Source: Betaproteobacteria bacterium
Lineage (GTDB): Bacteria > Pseudomonadota > Gammaproteobacteria > Burkholderiales > Rhodocyclaceae
Assembly (NCBI GenBank): GCA_016234745.1
Contig: JACRAR010000074.1
Location: forward strand, 62,001-126,000
Length of the DNA: 64,000 nt
Reading direction: 5' to 3'
Shown here: positions 59,964 to 64,000 of the stretch, one piece after another
Numbering within the stretch: position 1 is the first letter of the stretch
Layout: each line of letters begins with the position of its first letter
Position numbers and translations under genes: made by a program
The notes under the pieces: generated by a model
What the model was told of the DNA's origin: nothing
The model's input: the letters and a program-made list of their open reading frames with translations, nothing else
Databases searched by the model: none

Positions 59964-61211
59964 CTAAGGTTTAACGAAGAACTTGCGGGTTTCGAAGACT
60001 GACGGTGCCAGGCGCTTGCCGGCATATTGAAGCTGGCGCTTGAGCGCAAAATCGAAGAGCAGCGGATGGTGGCGGCGTATCTGCGTCAATGGCGCCACGG
60101 CCGCTTCAGCCAGGTAGCCTGCCTCGACCAGGAAGCGCGGCGAGAACAAGGGCATGATCGCCGGCAAGGGATAGTCGGAGCCGTTGAGCAGTCGTCCGGC
60201 CCAGTCGCCGCCAACCGCGGCACGTTCAAGGACCCGCTTGAGCGGCGCTCCGGCGCGCGCGATTTGGGTCAGCGCCGCGATGTCGCCGAACAGGCGCCCG
60301 ACATGCGCCGGCTCATCCATCATGCGCTCGAACAGACTGAAGTTGTCGACCCAGGCCGCGCCATCCTTGCCCTGGTCGAGATCCTGGCTGCTGCCCATCG
60401 AGGCGCAATGCGCCATCACCACCCGCACCCCATGCTCGAGCGCGCGCCGCAGGCGCAGCGGATTGCCCAGCGCATCATCGCCCGGCGCGGCGCGTTCCTC
60501 GCCAGCATGGGTGATCAGCGGCAGATCGAGTTGCGCTAGCCGCGCATAAAAACCGTCGCACAGAGGTGAAGCCGGATCGATGCCCTGCGCCGCCGGAATC
60601 CATTTAATGGCGCGGGCGCCGAGGCGCTTGACGCGCTCAAGTTCAGCCAGCGCATCCTTGCGGAAAGGATGCACCGAGGCCGCCCATTCGAAACGCTGCG
60701 GCACCGTCCGGGCAACGGCCGCGCAGTAATCGTTGGCGATGTAGATGTGGCTGCGCTGCGGCTGCGCCGTGCCGTCCGCATCGTGCCAGGCATCCAGCGC
60801 CAGCAGCAGCAGCTTGTGGCCGCTCGGCATGCCGGCAACCAGCGTTTGCAGATGGGCGACATAATTCCGGTCGACGTGCCCATCGTCAGCCAGACAAGTC
60901 GCATTGAGAAAAAAATAGCGTTGGCCCTGCACCAACGACCAGCTCAGGAAGCCATGCCCGTCGTTGAAAGCCGCGCCGTTGCCATCATCGCCCACACCCA
61001 GCAGATGCACGTGCGCATCCCAAACTTGGTGCGGATCGACACCCGCCCAGGCTTCCTGCACCAGCGGATGATGCGCCAGTTGCGGCGGCAACTCACCGAG
61101 ACAGGGATTGAACAGGCCCTGCTCCGGCCAGAAGCGCCAGGCCGCCCAACCGGCAACGCCCAGGCCGGCCATTGCAGCAGCGGCGAGAAAACTGCGACGC
61201 GAAGAAACCAT
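59964..61211 (-). CDS. Exported amidohydrolase-family metal-dependent hydrolase
   Basis: A 415-aa TIM-barrel hydrolase. The N-terminus MVSSRRSFLAAAAMAGLGVAG has a twin-arginine-like signal (SRRSFLA), then WDAHVHLLG supplies the first two metal histidines; later ligands are in LITHAGEE, VMAHCAS and the aspartate of LLNGSDYPLP. Tat export would deliver a folded metalloenzyme to the periplasm. ATG 61211 places the twin arginines at residues 5-6; 80 upstream in-frame codons look non-coding. Substrate is unknown. The start is divergent from the acyltransferase gene. Confidence 0.8.
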   Translation of the reverse strand: MVSSRRSFLAAAAMAGLGVAGWAAWRFWPEQGLFNPCLGELPPQLAHHPLVQEAWAGVDPHQVWDAHVHLLGVGDDGNGAAFNDGHGFLSWSLVQGQRYFFLNATCLADDGHVDRNYVAHLQTLVAGMPSGHKLLLLALDAWHDADGTAQPQRSHIYIANDYCAAVARTVPQRFEWAASVHPFRKDALAELERVKRLGARAIKWIPAAQGIDPASPLCDGFYARLAQLDLPLITHAGEERAAPGDDALGNPLRLRRALEHGVRVVMAHCASMGSSQDLDQGKDGAAWVDNFSLFERMMDEPAHVGRLFGDIAALTQIARAGAPLKRVLERAAVGGDWAGRLLNGSDYPLPAIMPLFSPRFLVEAGYLAEAAVAPLTQIRRHHPLLFDFALKRQLQYAGKRLAPSVFETRKFFVKP

Positions 61212-61269
61212 GGCTGCTATGATCGCAGAAAAAACTCTCCGCATCACTTGTGGCTGATGGATATGCCCG

Positions 61270-62709
61270 ATGAATGAGTCGATCACGCTGCCGCTGTGGC
61301 TGTTTTCCTTGCTCGCCGGCCTGGCCGGATGGGCGGCGCTGGTGCTGTTGCTGGCGCCAGGCATGCGCTGGTTTTTTCGTCGCCGCATCAACACGGTGAT
61401 CCGCCAGATCGGTGACCGCTTGCATGTCGACCTGCCCTCCTTCAAGCTCACGCGCCGTCAGGTCCTGATCGACCGTGTGTTCCACGACGCCAAGGTGCAG
61501 GCTGCGGCGGCGTTGCGCGCACGCGAAAGCGGCGAGCCGCTAGGCGAAGTGTGGCGGCGTGTCGACCGCTATGCCAGAGAGATCGTGCCATCCTTCAACG
61601 CCTATCTCTATTTTCGCATCGGCTATGCCATGGCGCGTTGGCTGGCGCGCACCCTGTACCGCGTACGCATCGGCTATGTCGACGAGGCGGCGCTGGCAAA
61701 AATCGACCCGCACTCGACAGTCGTCTTCGTCATCAATCATCGCAGCAACATGGATTACGTGCTGGTCGCCTTCCTCGCTGCGGAACGCGCCACCCTGTCC
61801 TTCGCGGTGGGCGAATGGGCGCGAATCTGGCCGCTGCAGCAGCTGGTGCGGGCGATGGGCGCCTATTTCGTGCGGCGCAATTCAGGCGATGCGCTGTATC
61901 GCACGGTACTCTCCTGCTATGTGCAAATGGCCTCGGCGGCAGGCGTCACCCAGGCGGTATTTCCCGAGGGTGGCCTGAGCATCGACGGTCGCCTGCGTCC
62001 GCCGAAATTCGGCCTGCTCGACTACATGCTGAAGAATTTCGATGAGCGCAGCACAGAGGGCAAGCGCGACCTGGTGTTCATTCCGGTCGGCATCAATTAC
62101 GACCGCGTGCTTGAGGATCGCAGCCAGTTGCTCAAGCTGCGTCCACAAGCCGCGCGGCCGGGGAAGCTGCATGGGGTCGGCATCGCCGCCGGCTTTGCGC
62201 TGCGCAACCTGAGGCAAACGCTCAGCGGCGGCTGGCACCGTTTCGGCTATGCCTGCGTCAATTTCGGCACGCCTTTCTCGATGCGCGCCCATGCGCTGCA
62301 GCGCGGCCTGCATTTCCCCGCGCTCGACGAAACCGCGCGACGTGCCGAAGTCGGCTCGGTCGCTGCCAGGCTGATGGAGGCGATCGGCCGCATCGTGCCG
62401 GTGCTGCCGGTATCGCTGGTAGCCAGCGTGATGCTGCGCGATCCGCAGCAAGCCTGGAGTGAGCTCGAACTCAAGGCAGCCGCGCATGCGCGCATGCGCG
62501 AACTCGCGGCTTACGGTGCACACCTCTACATTCCGCGTCAGGATCACGATTACGCTTTCGGCGTGGGCTTGCGCATGCTGACCCTGCGCCACATCGTCAC
62601 TGAGGAAGCCGGTCTCTACCGGCCAGTTCCAGGAGAGCTCGAGGTGCTGGCCTACTATGCCAATGCCATCGCCCACCTGGATGCGGACAGCCGGCCTACT
62701 GGGACTTAG
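61270..62709 (+). CDS. PlsB-like glycerolipid acyltransferase
   Basis: A 479-aa membrane-associated acyltransferase. One to two N-terminal TM helices (about 8-32) precede the four PlsB/PlsC blocks: NHRSNMDYVL (I, catalytic H and D), YFVRRNSGD (II), FPEGGLSIDGRLRPPKFG (III) and VFIPVGINYDRV (IV). Spacing and blocks are closer to glycerol-3-phosphate acyltransferase PlsB than to PlsC, but the protein is shorter than E. coli PlsB (about 800). It may make lysophosphatidate or modify another lipid. The 3' end overlaps the convergent gene by four bases. Confidence 0.82.
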   Translation: MNESITLPLWLFSLLAGLAGWAALVLLLAPGMRWFFRRRINTVIRQIGDRLHVDLPSFKLTRRQVLIDRVFHDAKVQAAAALRARESGEPLGEVWRRVDRYAREIVPSFNAYLYFRIGYAMARWLARTLYRVRIGYVDEAALAKIDPHSTVVFVINHRSNMDYVLVAFLAAERATLSFAVGEWARIWPLQQLVRAMGAYFVRRNSGDALYRTVLSCYVQMASAAGVTQAVFPEGGLSIDGRLRPPKFGLLDYMLKNFDERSTEGKRDLVFIPVGINYDRVLEDRSQLLKLRPQAARPGKLHGVGIAAGFALRNLRQTLSGGWHRFGYACVNFGTPFSMRAHALQRGLHFPALDETARRAEVGSVAARLMEAIGRIVPVLPVSLVASVMLRDPQQAWSELELKAAAHARMRELAAYGAHLYIPRQDHDYAFGVGLRMLTLRHIVTEEAGLYRPVPGELEVLAYYANAIAHLDADSRPTGT

Positions 62710-63293
62710 CTCTTGGGCTGCCTGCCCAGCAGGTAGAACTCGTCGTTCGCCCGCATGCTGATCATGTTGGCCATGCGGTTCGACAGGCCGAAAAAGGCGC
62801 TGACACCGCCGATGTCCCAGATGTCCTCGTCGGAAAAGCCGTGCGCGCGCAATGTGGCATAGTCATCATCGCCAATCGCATAGGACTGCTGCGATACCTT
62901 CATGGCGAAATCCAGCATGGCGCGCTGGCGCGGCGTGATATCGGCCTTGCGGTAATTGACCGCGACCTGGTCGGCCACCAGCGGATTCTTGGCGCGGATG
63001 CGCAGGATCGCGCCGTGGGCGACGACGCAGTACTGGCACTGGTTGGCGTTGGAGGTGGCGACGACGATCATTTCGCGTTCCGCCTTGGTCAGTCCGCTTT
63101 CCTTTTCCATGAGCGCATCGTGATAGGCGAAGAAGGCTCTGAATTCCGCGGGACGATGGGCCAACGCCAGGAACACGTTGGGCACAAAACCGGACTTTTC
63201 CTGCACGGCAAGAATGCGGGTACGAATGTCGTCCGGCAAGTCGGCCAGTTCTGGCACCGGGAAGCGGCTGATGGACGGGGTTGTGGCAGACAT
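62706..63293 (-). CDS. Peroxidase-related AhpD/carboxymuconolactone decarboxylase-like protein
   Basis: A 195-aa all-helical protein. The redox motif C86-Q-Y-C89 in NQCQYCVVAHGA matches the AhpD-like CxxC..H pattern; the surrounding block LTKAEREMIVVATSNAN is family-typical. The N-terminal ISRFPVPELADLPDDIRTRI is shared with the uncharacterised peroxidase-related subgroup. It probably acts as a thiol-dependent peroxidase or its reductant. It stands as a single gene, convergent with the acyltransferase. Confidence 0.87.
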   Translation of the reverse strand: MSATTPSISRFPVPELADLPDDIRTRILAVQEKSGFVPNVFLALAHRPAEFRAFFAYHDALMEKESGLTKAEREMIVVATSNANQCQYCVVAHGAILRIRAKNPLVADQVAVNYRKADITPRQRAMLDFAMKVSQQSYAIGDDDYATLRAHGFSDEDIWDIGGVSAFFGLSNRMANMISMRANDEFYLLGRQPKS

Positions 63294-63366
63294 GGGTGTC
63301 CCTCCTCAAAGTGGCACGTCAGAAAAATGGGGATTTTACGCGAGGCAGCGGCGCCGCCGGTTCTGC

Positions 63367-63855
63367 TCAATGCACCGCGTTCGAAGCCGGCAGAACTCCA
63401 GGTATCGCTTCCAGTGGTCGCCACAGATCGAGCCGCCATTCGCAGGTTTGCATGATGTCATCGAGCAACTGGATCAGGGCATGCAGGCTGTCGTCATCCA
63501 TGATCAGCATTTCGCCCCCGCCTGCCGCATCGATCAGACTCAGCGCATGCCCGCCTTTTTCATGCGGTCCGTATTTGAGCGTCGTCACCAGAACCGGTGG
63601 CGCTTTCAGTTCCAGCCTGGGCGACTGGGTCACGGGGTGCTTCTGGCTTGCCCGGTTCTGCTGCATCGCCAGCAGCATCTCGCGCGCTGTGGCGCCGGCC
63701 TTGCCGTCGATTGCTGCGCCGGCCCGCTGCCAGAGTGCTTGCCAAAGCAGCTCAGTAAAACGCCGCGTCAGCCAAAAGCCCAACGCACGCTCTCCCAGCT
63801 TCATTGAAAGCAGCAGGCGGTCTTCGGTAGGATCGTAAGTCAGTTGTAATTGCAT
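63367..63855 (-). CDS. Hypothetical cytosolic protein (162 aa)
   Basis: No family recognised with confidence. The protein begins MQLQLTYDPTEDRLLLSMKLG, a beta hairpin-like start, and has a helical part (RRFTELLWQALWQRAGAA) and acidic turns (LIMDDDSLHALIQLLDDIMQTCEW). It has no signal peptide or TM segment. The ATG at 63855 is used; a TTG three codons upstream is an alternative. Composition and third-position GC agree with a real gene. Its neighbours give no functional hint. Confidence 0.7.
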   Translation of the reverse strand: MQLQLTYDPTEDRLLLSMKLGERALGFWLTRRFTELLWQALWQRAGAAIDGKAGATAREMLLAMQQNRASQKHPVTQSPRLELKAPPVLVTTLKYGPHEKGGHALSLIDAAGGGEMLIMDDDSLHALIQLLDDIMQTCEWRLDLWRPLEAIPGVLPASNAVH

Positions 63856-63984
63856 GGCGGCCAAGTATTCAACCTGGCGAACCTCTCACGGCAAAGGCAG
63901 TTGCTTCACATACTACTCCAAACAACCTTCAAAACACTGCGTTATTACTTGACCGTAATCACTTTTTCAAACAAACTTCCACCC

Positions 63985-64000
63985 ATGAAAAGCGACCTGA
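63985..64000 (+). CDS. Possible start of a further gene (cut by window)
   Basis: ATGAAAAGCGACCTG begins at 63985 and reaches the edge, so only MKSDL is visible. The 120 bases before it are AT-rich for this window and contain TTGACC near 63950, consistent with a promoter region. Nothing can be said about the product; the call is tentative. Confidence 0.3.

Overview
The window is a high-GC proteobacterial chromosome segment, most likely from a betaproteobacterium of the Rhodocyclales/Nitrosomonadales (Sterolibacteriaceae-like) type. This rests on gene content and protein style: class I PHA synthase, a MerR-regulated leucine/isovalerate catabolic operon, duplicated dsbA, many PAS/GGDEF/EAL proteins, cobalamin-dependent MetH. 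The lineage is an inference. No rRNA, tRNA or CRISPR array was recognised.

Left part (1-7875): an accessory region read leftwards. It runs tnsA-tnsB-tnsC of a Tn7-like transposon, then directly an N-terminally truncated imuB and imuC (error-prone polymerase, cut by the window edge). The genes overlap head to tail like one operon. At its right side the transposon end lies inside comM (yifB), of which only the 3' half remains. The end carries two 20-bp repeats that look like TnsB sites, and the tnsA promoter is embedded in them. No second transposon end and no tniQ/tnsD gene is visible.

7872-17416: two MFS exporters (convergent), a LytS/LytTR-type two-component pair with a small exported protein gene upstream, metH with a C10 tract just before its start codon, a MazEF toxin-antitoxin pair, and beyond it a decayed scrap of a second metH 3' end.

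17616-25402: a signalling cluster. Two paralogous membrane histidine kinases alternate with two response regulators, the last being REC-PAS-GGDEF-EAL. 25399-31601 (mostly minus strand) holds housekeeping genes: DUF1840, alpha/beta hydrolase, CCA-adding enzyme, NDUFA9-like reductase, Slt lytic transglycosylase, and the divergent 5-formyl-THF cyclo-ligase.

31675-44453: c-di-GMP and chemotaxis proteins (two HDOD proteins, two GGDEF/EAL proteins, one chemoreceptor) around argS, a SPOR protein and two tandem dsbA genes. 44619-47472: PHA synthase with an upstream metallo-beta-lactamase-fold hydrolase.

47618-59940: a LiuR-like MerR regulator followed by a 12-gene catabolic operon. It contains isovaleryl-CoA dehydrogenase, both methylcrotonyl-CoA carboxylase subunits, methylglutaconyl-CoA hydratase and HMG-CoA lyase, so it should convert isovaleryl-CoA to acetyl-CoA plus acetoacetate. 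A thiolase, a second acyl-CoA dehydrogenase, two hotdog thioesterases, a kappa-GST-like protein, a DUF1289 protein and an MBL hydrolase are embedded in it. A perfect 16-bp palindrome sits in the promoter spacer in front of it, and a striking pair of hairpins with matching loops lies in its middle. 59964-63855 holds an amidohydrolase, a PlsB-like acyltransferase, an AhpD-like protein and an unknown protein.
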